Shown here: positions 1 through 8,638 of the stretch, one piece after another
How positions within the stretch are numbered: the first letter of the stretch is position 1
Layout: each line of letters opens with the position of its first letter
From: an uncultured Lachnospiraceae bacterium
GTDB taxonomy: Bacteria > Bacillota > Clostridia > Lachnospirales > Lachnospiraceae
Direction: 5' to 3'
Assembly: GCA_910578645.1 (NCBI GenBank)
Contig: CAJTQI010000005.1
Location: 216,084 to 280,083, forward strand
DNA: 64,000 bases
The notes under the pieces: generated by a model
The model's input: only the letters and a program-made list of their open reading frames with translations
The model's database searches: none
Told to the model about the DNA's origin: nothing
Position numbers and translations under genes: made by a program

Positions 1-1016
1 CTATTATATGACATTGCACGGCAATTCCTACATTCCCCATTTTCCCATTTAGCATTTGATATTCTTTTTACCTCATTATGCCGCTTTCCATTCCACATAT
101 CCTCTAACTTTTGTTCATACAAATTTCCTATACAATACTCTTCCTTGTCAATCTCTACAATATTCGGATATACCTTCCCGTCTGTACTTACGTTGGCCAA
201 CATACCATACTGGTTAATCCAACACTTGTTTTTAAAGTCCGGCAATTCCTTATAATTAAAAATACTCTTAATATTCGTAAAATTACTATCTATATCCACA
301 AAATTTTTTATTTCTTCTTTTAAATATTCTTCTTCCTCTTTTGTAAGTCCTTGTCCATTATCTTCATAATCCCGAACTGCCTTAAATAACGCATAATCAA
401 ACTTTCTCTCCTTAATAACCCTAAGAAAATCACCCAATTGTTTATAATTTTTATTTGTTAGTACAATCCGTGCGCCAATTACAGGACTATTAACACCATG
501 TACTTCTTTGATTTTCTTCGGTAAAGTCAATGCTTTTTCTAAATTTTCAGTACCCGTTATCGTTTTAAATGTACTCATATCTATCCCAGGCACAGAAATA
601 GCAATATAATTCAGTTTATTAGCAACCGAAAGTAGACCCATTTGTCCAAAGCACGTACCATTTGTAATAATAGAACACTCCACCCCATTGCAATACAACT
701 TATTAATGTACTCCGCTAAACCCGGATACATAGTGGGTTCACCTCCACCTGAAAAATAAACCGCACGTATCTTCATATTAATAATAGATTCAATTAATTT
801 ATCCATAACCTCATGTGAAATAGTTGCCCTGCTTTCATTTCTCTCTTTATAAGAACAATGAATACATCTATGGTTACACATAGCAGTTGGATGTATTTCT
901 ATCGCAATTGGATTAAACTCTGTTTTTCCTTTTGCAATATCTTCTAACATTTTCCCATAATGAAATAATATTTTATTAGAATTTAGTAAGTCTCTTGATA
1001 ATGCTATTTCTTTCAT
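1..1016 (-). CDS. radical SAM / SPASM-type enzyme (C-terminus off window)
   Basis: Radical SAM enzyme, 338 codons visible, cut by the left edge. CNHRCIHC at residues 47-54 is a C-x3-C-x2-C motif that binds the 4Fe-4S cluster, and FSGGGEP (88-94) is the SAM-contacting loop. More cysteines appear towards the edge (NKCWIN, then ECRNCRAM), the usual pattern of a SPASM auxiliary-cluster domain. The ATG at 1016 follows GGAGAC at good spacing. It lies 44 bases downstream of neuA and probably belongs to the same transcript, so a role in modifying a sugar or peptide of the surface polymer is likely, but the substrate cannot be read from the sequence. Confidence 0.85.
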   Translation of the reverse strand, partial: MKEIALSRDLLNSNKILFHYGKMLEDIAKGKTEFNPIAIEIHPTAMCNHRCIHCSYKERNESRATISHEVMDKLIESIINMKIRAVYFSGGGEPTMYPGLAEYINKLYCNGVECSIITNGTCFGQMGLLSVANKLNYIAISVPGIDMSTFKTITGTENLEKALTLPKKIKEVHGVNSPVIGARIVLTNKNYKQLGDFLRVIKERKFDYALFKAVRDYEDNGQGLTKEEEEYLKEEIKNFVDIDSNFTNIKSIFNYKELPDFKNKCWINQYGMLANVSTDGKVYPNIVEIDKEEYCIGNLYEQKLEDMWNGKRHNEVKRISNAKWENGECRNCRAMSYN

Positions 1017-1060
1017 ATAATTTGTCTCCAGTCCATATTTTTACAAAAATTTCTAACAAT

Positions 1061-1744
1061 TTATTTCTGTTGTAAAATAGCCTCTGCCACCCGGAAATCT
1101 AACATACTGTCAATATCAACTGATTTCTCTTGCAGCATAATATATGCATAACTTTTTTCTCCATATAAATTTATTATATTATCCAGAACAAATGGTTTCA
1201 ACATGTATATAGCGCCATTAACCCGATAATATGGCTCCATATCTTGTCTCCTGCCTATTTTATTTAAGTCAATGAAACCATTTAAAGATAATGTATCATC
1301 CAAAGTATTCGACAGCAACGGTGAATGCTCCTCCTCATTCACACTTATCACTACATCTGCATCTTTTTCAATAAACAGGCGATAGGCATTTTGTATATCC
1401 TCTTCATCCCTCAGTGGTGATGTTGGCTGCAAAAGTGTAACCATATCAAACATTCTACCCAATTGTTTATATTGTTCAAGCACAAAACGTACCACGCTCC
1501 ACGAATCCACCAAGTCCGTTGAGTACTCCTGACAACGTAAAAAAGGGACATCCGCGCCACAGTTTTGAGCAATCTCAGCATATTTAACACTATCTGTTGA
1601 AACATGAATACACTCAAAAACTGTTGAATTAATTGCCGCCTCAACAGAATACTGCAATAAAGGTTTTCCCGCCAGCATCTTTATATTCTTATCTTGTACA
1701 CCTTTAGAACCACTTCGTGCAGGGATAATTGCTAAACTATTCAT
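1061..1744 (-). CDS. neuA: CMP-nonulosonic acid synthetase (NeuA/LegF family)
   Basis: Acylneuraminate cytidylyltransferase, 227 aa. It activates a nonulosonic acid (sialic or legionaminic type) with CTP to give the CMP-sugar used by glycosyltransferases. The N-terminal IPARSGSKG (residues 7-15) is the nucleotide-binding signature of the family, followed by KNIK and LLQPTSPLR motifs. The ATG at 1744 is chosen over an upstream one at 1762 because AAGGAG lies 6 bases before it. neuC, neuB and neuD follow upstream in the same direction, supporting a nonulosonate pathway. The exact sugar (Neu5Ac or legionaminic acid) is not settled by this protein alone. Confidence 0.9.
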   Translation of the reverse strand: MNSLAIIPARSGSKGVQDKNIKMLAGKPLLQYSVEAAINSTVFECIHVSTDSVKYAEIAQNCGADVPFLRCQEYSTDLVDSWSVVRFVLEQYKQLGRMFDMVTLLQPTSPLRDEEDIQNAYRLFIEKDADVVISVNEEEHSPLLSNTLDDTLSLNGFIDLNKIGRRQDMEPYYRVNGAIYMLKPFVLDNIINLYGEKSYAYIMLQEKSVDIDSMLDFRVAEAILQQK

Positions 1745-1883
1745 AGTCAACTCCTTATCCAAAAACTATAAATAACATTGGTGCGGTTTGTCTAAATTTA
1801 CATGCTAAGACCTATATCAATAATTACCTACATCTATGTTAATGTAATGTTACAGCAACAAACTGAATAATCTATATTATTTT

Positions 1884-3053
1884 TTATATGTTCAACTCTA
1901 TATTATAAAATTTCTTTTTTAACTCAATCCCTTTGCTTAATTCAATATTTACCACTTCTAAAATCTTCTCCGAAGTATTTAAACCTTCATACGGATTATT
2001 TACTCCTTTAATTAATTCCTTGAAATTTGTCCGCAATACCTTTTGTAATGCACACTCTATATCTTCTGTTTTATTCCCGCAATGCACCACCGACTCTGCA
2101 CAAACCCTGCCTCGCTGTCTATCTCCAATATTTATTGTAGGTATTCTAAAAGATGGAGCTTCAATAAGTCCACTAGATGAATTTCCAATTACCATATCAC
2201 AAAACTGCAACGAACTTAAATACCTGAGTTGTCCCATCGAAGTAAATGAAATACACCTATCTCCATTTTCCTCAACAAAACAATCTATCATTTGATTAAT
2301 AATTCTTCCATGTGCATCTGAATTTGCTTTTGTAAAAATTACCTTTAACTCTTTATGTTTATTAAGTACACTAAGTATGTTTCCAAATTGCCTCTCTGCC
2401 GTTAAGTTTTCAAGAGTAACTGGATGATACGTAACCATGGCTGTGGGCCTATCAAATGTAAAATGCAATTCTTCTTCTAAACATATTCTATCCATTAGCA
2501 TAAGAGCCTTAATGCTTTCAACCCCTAACGAACCAACATTATAGACATTGCTCGGTTGTTCCCCCATCTGTATTACTCTATTTCTGTACTCTTGTGTGGA
2601 AGTAAAATGTAAGTAGCTCATTTTAGTAATAGAATGTCGAATAGCCTCATCTATAGCACCTTCGGTCAGCTCTCCACCATGTATATGCGCAATCGGGATT
2701 CTGGCAATCATTGCCGCAGATGCTACTGCCAACATTTCATATCTGTCACCAAGTATAATAATGATATCCGGATGATATTTTTCAAAAAAATCTGCAAAAC
2801 CAATTAACGCTAATCCCATCGACTTTGTGATTCCAACTGCCGTATCAGAAGACAAAAGCATCTCAATTTTAGATATAATCGGGTATCCGTCTTCTTCAAT
2901 TTCACGATAAGTCAAACCAAATTCTGTTGATAAGTGCATACCGGTTACTACTAACTGTAATTCCATATCTACAGAATGATATACTTTATCAATAATGGGC
3001 TTTAACAATCCATATTCTGCACGTGTACCTGTCGCAATACATATTTTTTTCAT
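1884..3053 (-). CDS. neuC: hydrolysing UDP/GDP-HexNAc 2-epimerase (NeuC/LegG)
   Basis: 389 aa, normal family length. It opens with an ATGTRAEYG segment (8-15) and has the conserved HIHGGELTEGAIDEA stretch and GNSSSGLIEAP motif of hydrolysing 2-epimerases, which release ManNAc or its 6-deoxy-4-amino analogue from the nucleotide sugar. The start ATG overlaps the TGA of neuB (ATGA), so the two are probably translationally coupled. In Neu5Ac synthesis the substrate is UDP-GlcNAc; in legionaminic acid synthesis the LegG homologue acts on the diacetamido-bacillosamine nucleotide. The ptmE-like gene nearby makes the second reading attractive, but this is inference. Confidence 0.88.
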   Translation of the reverse strand: MKKICIATGTRAEYGLLKPIIDKVYHSVDMELQLVVTGMHLSTEFGLTYREIEEDGYPIISKIEMLLSSDTAVGITKSMGLALIGFADFFEKYHPDIIIILGDRYEMLAVASAAMIARIPIAHIHGGELTEGAIDEAIRHSITKMSYLHFTSTQEYRNRVIQMGEQPSNVYNVGSLGVESIKALMLMDRICLEEELHFTFDRPTAMVTYHPVTLENLTAERQFGNILSVLNKHKELKVIFTKANSDAHGRIINQMIDCFVEENGDRCISFTSMGQLRYLSSLQFCDMVIGNSSSGLIEAPSFRIPTINIGDRQRGRVCAESVVHCGNKTEDIECALQKVLRTNFKELIKGVNNPYEGLNTSEKILEVVNIELSKGIELKKKFYNIELNI

Positions 3054-4048
3054 AACTCTATCAACTCATCCGTTTTAAAATCTCTTTTAGCTTCCTTGTT
3101 TATAACCTCACTCCACCGCATCGGCGAAACCCCAATGCCTGGTCTCTTCGTTGTAAGATTCTCTTCAGTAAAAGCGTCTCCGGCTTTTATGTCGCATTTG
3201 GCAACAATACTTTTTCTAACGATACTAATATTCTTTCTCTCGGATTGTGAAAATTCTTTCATCCCATCCCCTAAAGCCAACTCAATATTTCTGATACACC
3301 CCACTAACTTGCAAAGTTCATCTGGTTCTAAGCTTGCCTTATGGTCCGGTCCGGTCATATTTCTGTCCAAAGTAAAATGTTTTTCAACTACTGTGGCGCC
3401 CAACGCCACTGCCGCAATCGGAACTTCGATTCCCATCGTATGGTCAGAATATCCCACCTCAACGTTTAACTCATCATGCAAGGTCAACATTGCCCTCAGA
3501 TTCACATCCACATAAGGCGTCGGGTATTCTGTATTACAGTGTAATATTGAGACATCTTTACATCCGTTAACCTTTAGTACCCCTACAGCTTCCTTAACTT
3601 CCGACAGATTGCTCATTCCTGTGGAAAGAATAACTTTCTTTCCAGTCTGTCCTGCCGCACGCAAATATGGATAATTTGTTATTTCACCTGACGGAATTTT
3701 AATCGTATCAATTCCTAATGAAGCCAAATACAGCATACTTTCAATATCAAACGGTGTTGACAAAAAAATGATATTTCTTTCACGGCAATAATCTATCAAT
3801 ACTTCATGCATGTCAGGCGTCAATTCTAAACTTTTTAACATATCGAACTGAGACTCATTACTATCCGTTGTTACTTTTTGGTAATCGGCTTTTTGTGCGT
3901 CCTTACATACTAATCTTTCTGCTTTAAAAGTCTGAAACTTAACGGCGTCGGCTCCTGCCTTTACCGCAACATCAACCAACTTTTTAGCAATCTCTATGTC
4001 CCCGTTATGATTAACACCAGCTTCCGCAATAACAAATACTCTACTCAT
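3050..4048 (-). CDS. neuB: nonulosonic acid synthase (NeuB/LegI family)
   Basis: PEP-dependent sialic/legionaminic acid synthase, 332 aa. The TIM-barrel NeuB domain begins AEAGVNHNG (8-16); KFQTFK, STPFD, KIPSGE, STGM, HCNTEYPTP and EKHFTLD motifs follow in the expected order. The last roughly 60 residues form the antifreeze-like SAF domain (KRPGIGVSPM). Sequence details such as ESQFDMLKSLEL resemble LegI more than E. coli NeuB, so N,N'-diacetyllegionaminate is a likely product. It overlaps the stop of the formyltransferase gene by 8 bases and the start of neuC by 4. The start follows GAGGG. Confidence 0.9.
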   Translation of the reverse strand: MSRVFVIAEAGVNHNGDIEIAKKLVDVAVKAGADAVKFQTFKAERLVCKDAQKADYQKVTTDSNESQFDMLKSLELTPDMHEVLIDYCRERNIIFLSTPFDIESMLYLASLGIDTIKIPSGEITNYPYLRAAGQTGKKVILSTGMSNLSEVKEAVGVLKVNGCKDVSILHCNTEYPTPYVDVNLRAMLTLHDELNVEVGYSDHTMGIEVPIAAVALGATVVEKHFTLDRNMTGPDHKASLEPDELCKLVGCIRNIELALGDGMKEFSQSERKNISIVRKSIVAKCDIKAGDAFTEENLTTKRPGIGVSPMRWSEVINKEAKRDFKTDELIEL

Positions 4049-4934
4049 AATCCCTCAACCTATCTCCAATCCTAATTTTTCCGGCATATGTATACTCAAC
4101 AACCTCCAACACGGTGTCTGCCGTTTTTACGAAAAACCCATCTTCGGTTTTTCCAATAACTTGTCCCGTTATATTTTTATAAACATGTGCATTTGGCACC
4201 ATCCGTGCTCTATTGATACAAATCTTCTGACCGTTTATCCACGATACAGCCTGCGGTCCTGGAATACATAGGGCACGAATAAAATTAAAGACATCCCTGC
4301 TGGTCTGATTCCAGTCAATAATCTCATCCCCAGGCTCCCGTCCGCCACAATACATTCCAAGGGCGTCAATATCCGCTTGCTTAATAGTTGTCGCTGTTCC
4401 ATTTTGTATCAATTTTAACGCGGTATATAATGCATCCGCACATCCTATGTATGCTCTGTCTAACAATGTACAATAATTGTCCTCATCCGAAATAGAGTAT
4501 GTTCTTTGTATAATGATATCGCCTGTGTCAATCCCCTCATCTATATAATGAACCGTGACTCCAAATTCTTTTTCATCATTAATCAAAACCCAGTTTAATA
4601 TATTTCTTCCCCGGTAAAACGGAAGCTTCCCCGCATGACAATTGATTGTTTTAAGCGAAGGAATATTTATAATTTGATTCTTAAAAATCTGATTAAATGA
4701 CATAGAAACAAATATATCCGCCCGATATTGTTTTACCCTCTCTATAAATTGCTCTGAATTTATATTTTGGCACAATTCCAGCGGTATACCATTATTTTTT
4801 GCCATCTCCATCAATATGATATCTTGTCTGTCATATCTTACCACAACAAACACAATCTCAAGAGAATCGTCTGCTATAATCTTTTGAAATGCTTTCTGCG
4901 CCCATGTCCCATCACCAAAATATCCTATCCTCAT
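4041..4934 (-). CDS. sugar N-formyltransferase (methionyl-tRNA formyltransferase fold)
   Basis: 297 aa with an N-terminal formyl-transferase domain and a C-terminal OB-like domain, as in ArnA/WlaRD-type sugar N-formyltransferases. The catalytic Asn-His-Asp set is visible as INCHAGKLPFYRGR and, about 30 residues on, DEGIDTGDI. It presumably uses 10-formyl-tetrahydrofolate to formylate an amino sugar, possibly the 4-amino sugar made by the VioA-like aminotransferase or a nonulosonate precursor. ATG 4934 is preferred to the GTG at 4943 because AGAGGTG precedes it by 7 bases. The start lies just after the poly-G tract at the end of neuD: with 8 G instead of 9, neuD would end in a TGA overlapping this ATG. 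Confidence 0.85.
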   Translation of the reverse strand: MRIGYFGDGTWAQKAFQKIIADDSLEIVFVVVRYDRQDIILMEMAKNNGIPLELCQNINSEQFIERVKQYRADIFVSMSFNQIFKNQIINIPSLKTINCHAGKLPFYRGRNILNWVLINDEKEFGVTVHYIDEGIDTGDIIIQRTYSISDEDNYCTLLDRAYIGCADALYTALKLIQNGTATTIKQADIDALGMYCGGREPGDEIIDWNQTSRDVFNFIRALCIPGPQAVSWINGQKICINRARMVPNAHVYKNITGQVIGKTEDGFFVKTADTVLEVVEYTYAGKIRIGDRLRDYE

Positions 4935-4961
4935 GCAGCGCACCTCTTTCTTACAGTTCCG

Positions 4962-5603
4962 TTATACCCCCCCCCAGGTCGCATTTTGCTTACTATAGTG
5001 AATCATACTGTCATCCTCCACATTATTTCTAATTACAGTTCCCGCGCCTATTATGCATCTTTGCCCCACTGTCCTCATCTGAATAACTGTTGCGTTTGCA
5101 CCAACAAAAGATGCCTTACCAATATGAACCCCACCACATAGAACAGTTCCCACCGATATATGCGAAAAATCTTCTATCTGGCAATCATGCTCAACAATTG
5201 CTCCCGTATTGATAATACACATTCTGCCTATCGTTACCCCTGCATTGACAATTGCGCCTTTACCTATAAAAGTTCCCTCACCAATGTCTGCACGCCTCGA
5301 AACAATAGCTGACGGGTCACATGCAACCGGCAAATAAAATCCTATTTTTTTTAAACGATTATACAGCTTCTCTCTCAAAACGGAATTTCCTAAATATCCG
5401 ATTCCTATCACCGCATTTCTAATTCCACTTTTATACAAGGAAGATAGGTTTTCATCTGAACCAATCACTGGATACTCACTATTATACTCTTCACCAATGT
5501 CATTTACAATATAACCGGCAATTTTGTATTTATTTTCCCGTTCTAAAATATCTATAAGGCTTGCAGCATGTCCTCCACTTCCCAATACCAATATTTGTTC
5601 CAT
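4962..5603 (-). CDS. neuD: NeuD/PglD-type sugar N/O-acetyltransferase, poly-G at 3' end
   Basis: 213 aa. The N-terminal nucleotide-sugar-binding half (LGSGGHAASLIDIL) is followed by a left-handed beta-helix of hexapeptide repeats (IGEGTFIGKGAIVNAGVTIG) with the catalytic His in GAIVEHDC. The family acetylates amino sugars (PglD, LegH) or the hydroxyl of sialic acids (NeuD). The last codons, W-G-G-V-stop, are encoded by a run of nine G (4967-4975). Changing the run alters only the final residues: 8 G extends the frame to the start of the formyltransferase gene, 10 G adds four residues (G-I-T-E-L replaces V). The body of the enzyme is therefore unaffected; the effect, if any, is on translational coupling. 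Confidence 0.88.
   Translation of the reverse strand: MEQILVLGSGGHAASLIDILERENKYKIAGYIVNDIGEEYNSEYPVIGSDENLSSLYKSGIRNAVIGIGYLGNSVLREKLYNRLKKIGFYLPVACDPSAIVSRRADIGEGTFIGKGAIVNAGVTIGRMCIINTGAIVEHDCQIEDFSHISVGTVLCGGVHIGKASFVGANATVIQMRTVGQRCIIGAGTVIRNNVEDDSMIHYSKQNATWGGV
4967..4975 (-). repeat. poly-G tract, 9 bases, end of neuD
   Basis: Nine G on the coding strand, codons W-G-G-V-stop. Eight G runs on to a TGA overlapping the formyltransferase ATG; ten G ends in TAA after five altered residues. Confidence 0.9.
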
Positions 5604-5654
5604 TTTTCACCCATTATGCCCTTTGATAAGTCATACCCTGACTCCAATAAAGCA

Positions 5655-6743
5655 CTAATATATTTTCAATTCTTTTATTTCCCGTTCCATACTCTCCATA
5701 GAATCAAACTGTCCCATATCCAACCATGCGTTTTCTCCAATTGGATATATTCCGACTTTCTGTCCTGCTACGCGCATGCGGTCTATGATATCCGGCATAC
5801 CTATCTTTTCGTCCTGATTAATAAATCGGAAAACATCTGGTTCAAGAATATAATATCCTGTATTGGTAAAAAAAGATAACTGTGGTTTTTCTTCAAAAGA
5901 ACTGATTTCCCCACCCTCAGAAAAATTTACAATCCCATATGGAATTTCAAAATTCTTCAAAGAGCATACCATTGTCACTTTATTTTGTTTTTCTTTATGA
6001 TGTTTAACAATTTTTCTTACATCATCTAAAATCAAAATATCACAATTTGTTAAGACAAATGTGTGATTAATATATTCTTTTAAGAGATACAAACCGCCAC
6101 CTGTTCCAAGTGGTATCTGCTCGTCCCAAAAGTGGACATTATAACTATTGTCCGCATCATTGTAATACGCCTTAATCATATTGCGCTTATAATTGACAAC
6201 CATATGGAACTCTTCGCATCCCAGATTCTGGAATGATTGTATAATCCTCTCTGAAATAGGCGTATCTAACACCGGGATTAGCGGTTTAGGGAGAATCTTC
6301 GTATATGGATATAACCTAGCCCCTAACCCTCCTGCCATAATCACTACAGGTATATCCAGTTTCTGAATATATTTAGCCTGTACATTTCCTTTCTCACTTC
6401 TAACATATATTTTGATAATTCTTTTTTCTTTATCAACAACCGGTATTGCCGGAATATCTTTTGTAGCCATTATTTCCTGGGCTTGTGCCCTATCATCATT
6501 TGATAAATAAAACGGACAATAATTGGCAATTTGTGCAATTGGTGTTTCCAATGAAGCGCCTGTCAAAATTGCACGTCTAACGTCCCCATCAGTCAATGCT
6601 GCTACAAATCCTGTTTTGTTATTAACAATAAACAAAACTTTTACACTTACTTTGTCCAACCGCTCCAAAGCATCTTTTAAGCTAACATCTTCTAATATAA
6701 TATTTAATGAATTATCTGTAAGTATACTTAATCCTGTCTCCAT
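5655..6743 (-). CDS. ptmE: CBS-domain sugar-1-phosphate nucleotidyltransferase (PtmE-like)
   Basis: 362 aa. Residues 1 to about 125 hold two CBS repeats (DGDVRRAIL; IPAIPVVDKE) and the rest is an NTP-transferase domain starting MAGGLGARLYPYTKILPKPLIP, with the DxD-like TNCDILILDD. This arrangement matches PtmE, which makes GDP-glucosamine for legionaminic acid synthesis in Campylobacter. Here it lies in a neuA-C-B-D module, supporting a GDP-sugar route. LegB (dehydratase) and LegC (aminotransferase) are not visible and may lie beyond the left edge. Its start overlaps the end of the neighbouring acetyltransferase gene by 16 bases and follows GAGG. Confidence 0.85.
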   Translation of the reverse strand: METGLSILTDNSLNIILEDVSLKDALERLDKVSVKVLFIVNNKTGFVAALTDGDVRRAILTGASLETPIAQIANYCPFYLSNDDRAQAQEIMATKDIPAIPVVDKEKRIIKIYVRSEKGNVQAKYIQKLDIPVVIMAGGLGARLYPYTKILPKPLIPVLDTPISERIIQSFQNLGCEEFHMVVNYKRNMIKAYYNDADNSYNVHFWDEQIPLGTGGGLYLLKEYINHTFVLTNCDILILDDVRKIVKHHKEKQNKVTMVCSLKNFEIPYGIVNFSEGGEISSFEEKPQLSFFTNTGYYILEPDVFRFINQDEKIGMPDIIDRMRVAGQKVGIYPIGENAWLDMGQFDSMESMEREIKELKIY

Positions 6744-7408
6744 ACTTGCCTCATATATCTTTCCACCCTTTGTTTATCATTGATAATAACCAAATTGGGA
6801 GAGCTTCCAAATACAATACTGTTATCCGGAATATTTTCATTTATTACATAAGAATTTGCACTAAATATAACGCTATTTCCTACATGCACATCCCCCAATA
6901 CTTTCGCGTCAGAAAAAAATACTACGTTATTTCCAATAACAGGATGCGTTATTTGTCCAGTATTTAAGGAAACATTTCCTCCAATAGTTACACCCTGATA
7001 GATTAACAAGTAATCTCCATACTTGGCTCTGCCAAGTATACTACCCAGCGGATGCTCTACCATAAAATGAGGTGGCAGCTCTATCTCATAATACCAGTCA
7101 ACACCGTGGAGTATTTTGTTTAAATAGAAAATTTTTGCCGCACAATTCGCCCCCCCCGGGACATTTTTGAGACAATTTGACAAATAATATAAAAAAACAG
7201 CCCAACAACCACTATGTTCTATTGAAAAACATGGAATGCCATCCGGATTCAAATATTTATTATTAGACGCTGACAAAGCATTTATACACCGAAAATATGC
7301 TTCCTCTATCTTTTCTTCTATCACAGAAAAATCAATACCAATAAAAAAGCTGTTCAATTGTTTTTCTAATTGCATTATTATATTCTTGTGTATAGACAGC
7401 AAACTCAT
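6728..7408 (-). CDS. serine-acetyltransferase-like O-acetyltransferase, poly-G tract in frame
   Basis: 226 aa. A helical N-terminal domain of about 125 residues precedes a left-handed beta-helix (GVTIGGNVSLNTGQITHPVIGNNV; GDVHVGNSVI), as in CysE-type acetyltransferases. In capsule loci such enzymes usually O-acetylate a sugar, and this one has no cysteine-synthesis neighbours. An eight-G tract (7150-7157) encodes part of N-V-P-G-G-A at about residues 83-88, within the N-terminal domain. At 8 G the frame is open; 7 or 9 G both run into stops within about 20 codons, before the catalytic domain. GGAGGATAT precedes the ATG. Confidence 0.8.
   Translation of the reverse strand: MSLLSIHKNIIMQLEKQLNSFFIGIDFSVIEEKIEEAYFRCINALSASNNKYLNPDGIPCFSIEHSGCWAVFLYYLSNCLKNVPGGANCAAKIFYLNKILHGVDWYYEIELPPHFMVEHPLGSILGRAKYGDYLLIYQGVTIGGNVSLNTGQITHPVIGNNVVFFSDAKVLGDVHVGNSVIFSANSYVINENIPDNSIVFGSSPNLVIINDKQRVERYMRQVWRQD
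7150..7157 (-). repeat. poly-G tract, 8 bases, in the acetyltransferase gene
   Basis: Eight G followed by CGAAT; in frame at 8 G. Seven G meets TAA after eleven codons, nine G meets TGA after about twenty. Confidence 0.85.
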
Positions 7409-7448
7409 ATATCCTCCGTATTTGGTCTATCTAGTCGCGCACCATCCA

Positions 7449-8570
7449 TTAGCATCTAGAATCTGACCTTACTATTTTTTTTATCAGGCAGGAAATTTTA
7501 TCCACATCACTAAGTTCTAAATCCGCATATAATGGCAATGTCAGCACATTGCCAGATATGTTCAATGCGACTGGTGTTTTTGATACATCAAACATTCCAT
7601 GATAACATTCAAATGTATTTGTTAACGGGTAGAAATATTTTCTGGCATATATTCCATGCAGCTTTAATTCATCATACACTGTATCTCGTATTTTTTCAAC
7701 GTTCCCGTTTTTAAAAACAATCGGAAAATATGCATAATTGGAAGCCACATACGGGTTCACCATGTTTACTTTTATTTGTTTGATATCCGCCAAGTTCTCT
7801 ATGTAACGTTGGAAAACTTTTTTCCTTTTTGTAATTTGTCCATCGACATGTCGCAAATTACATAATCCCATTGCCGCCTGAAATTCATTCATTTTCGCAT
7901 TAGCGCCAATACCATTTACAATTGTCTCTGACTGTATTCCAAAATTCTTTAGCTGATACAGTCTTTCCCCAATTTGTGGCTCAGCATAACACACTGCACC
8001 ACCTTCAATTGTATTAAATACTTTTGTCGCATGAAAACTAAATATAGAAGCATCTCCAAATTCAGCAATTCCTTTACCACGATAGTTCACCCCAAAAGCA
8101 TGTGCCGCATCATATATTACCTTCAATTTATACTGTTTTGCAATCTTATCTATCGCTTCCACATCACATATGTTCCCATATACATGAACTGGTATGATTG
8201 CACTTGTTTTCTGCGTAATGCAGCTTTCAATTTTTGAGACATCAATTGTATAATCATTTTCATTAATATCACAAAAAACCGGCGTCAATCCATTCCTTAC
8301 AATCGCATGCGTCGTTGAAGCAAAAGTAAACGGAGTAGTAATAACTTCCCCTGTCAAATCCATCGCCTGTATTGCCAATTCTAACGCCATATGCCCATTA
8401 CAGAACAACGAAACATTTGGCACTTTTAAATATTCTTCCAATCTACGTTCTAATTTATTATGTTTCTCTCCCATGTTTGTTAAAACATGTGTATCCCAAA
8501 TTGTAGATATTTCTTCGTAATATTCTTCTTTAGAAGGCATTGAGGGCCGTGTTACATATATCTCACGCAT
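7449..8570 (-). CDS. dTDP-4-amino-4,6-dideoxyhexose aminotransferase (VioA-like, DegT family)
   Basis: PLP-dependent sugar aminotransferase, 373 aa. It starts MREIYVTRPSMPS and has LTNMGEKHNKLE, CNGHMALELAIQAM, TTPFTFASTTHA and DAAHAFG. The PLP lysine lies in FHATKVFNTIEGG. These are characteristic of the VioA branch, which aminates dTDP-4-keto-6-deoxyglucose at C4. With the formyltransferase four genes away, the product could be a 4-formamido-4,6-dideoxyhexose (inference). No rmlA/rmlB gene is in the window. ATG 8570 is preferred to 8582 because GGAGATTAAA precedes it. Confidence 0.82.
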   Translation of the reverse strand: MREIYVTRPSMPSKEEYYEEISTIWDTHVLTNMGEKHNKLERRLEEYLKVPNVSLFCNGHMALELAIQAMDLTGEVITTPFTFASTTHAIVRNGLTPVFCDINENDYTIDVSKIESCITQKTSAIIPVHVYGNICDVEAIDKIAKQYKLKVIYDAAHAFGVNYRGKGIAEFGDASIFSFHATKVFNTIEGGAVCYAEPQIGERLYQLKNFGIQSETIVNGIGANAKMNEFQAAMGLCNLRHVDGQITKRKKVFQRYIENLADIKQIKVNMVNPYVASNYAYFPIVFKNGNVEKIRDTVYDELKLHGIYARKYFYPLTNTFECYHGMFDVSKTPVALNISGNVLTLPLYADLELSDVDKISCLIKKIVRSDSRC

Positions 8571-8638
8571 TTTAATCTCCACATAAATAATTTACTATTA
8601 TTTTAATTAAAATTACTTTTTTAAGTTTTCCATCCTGA

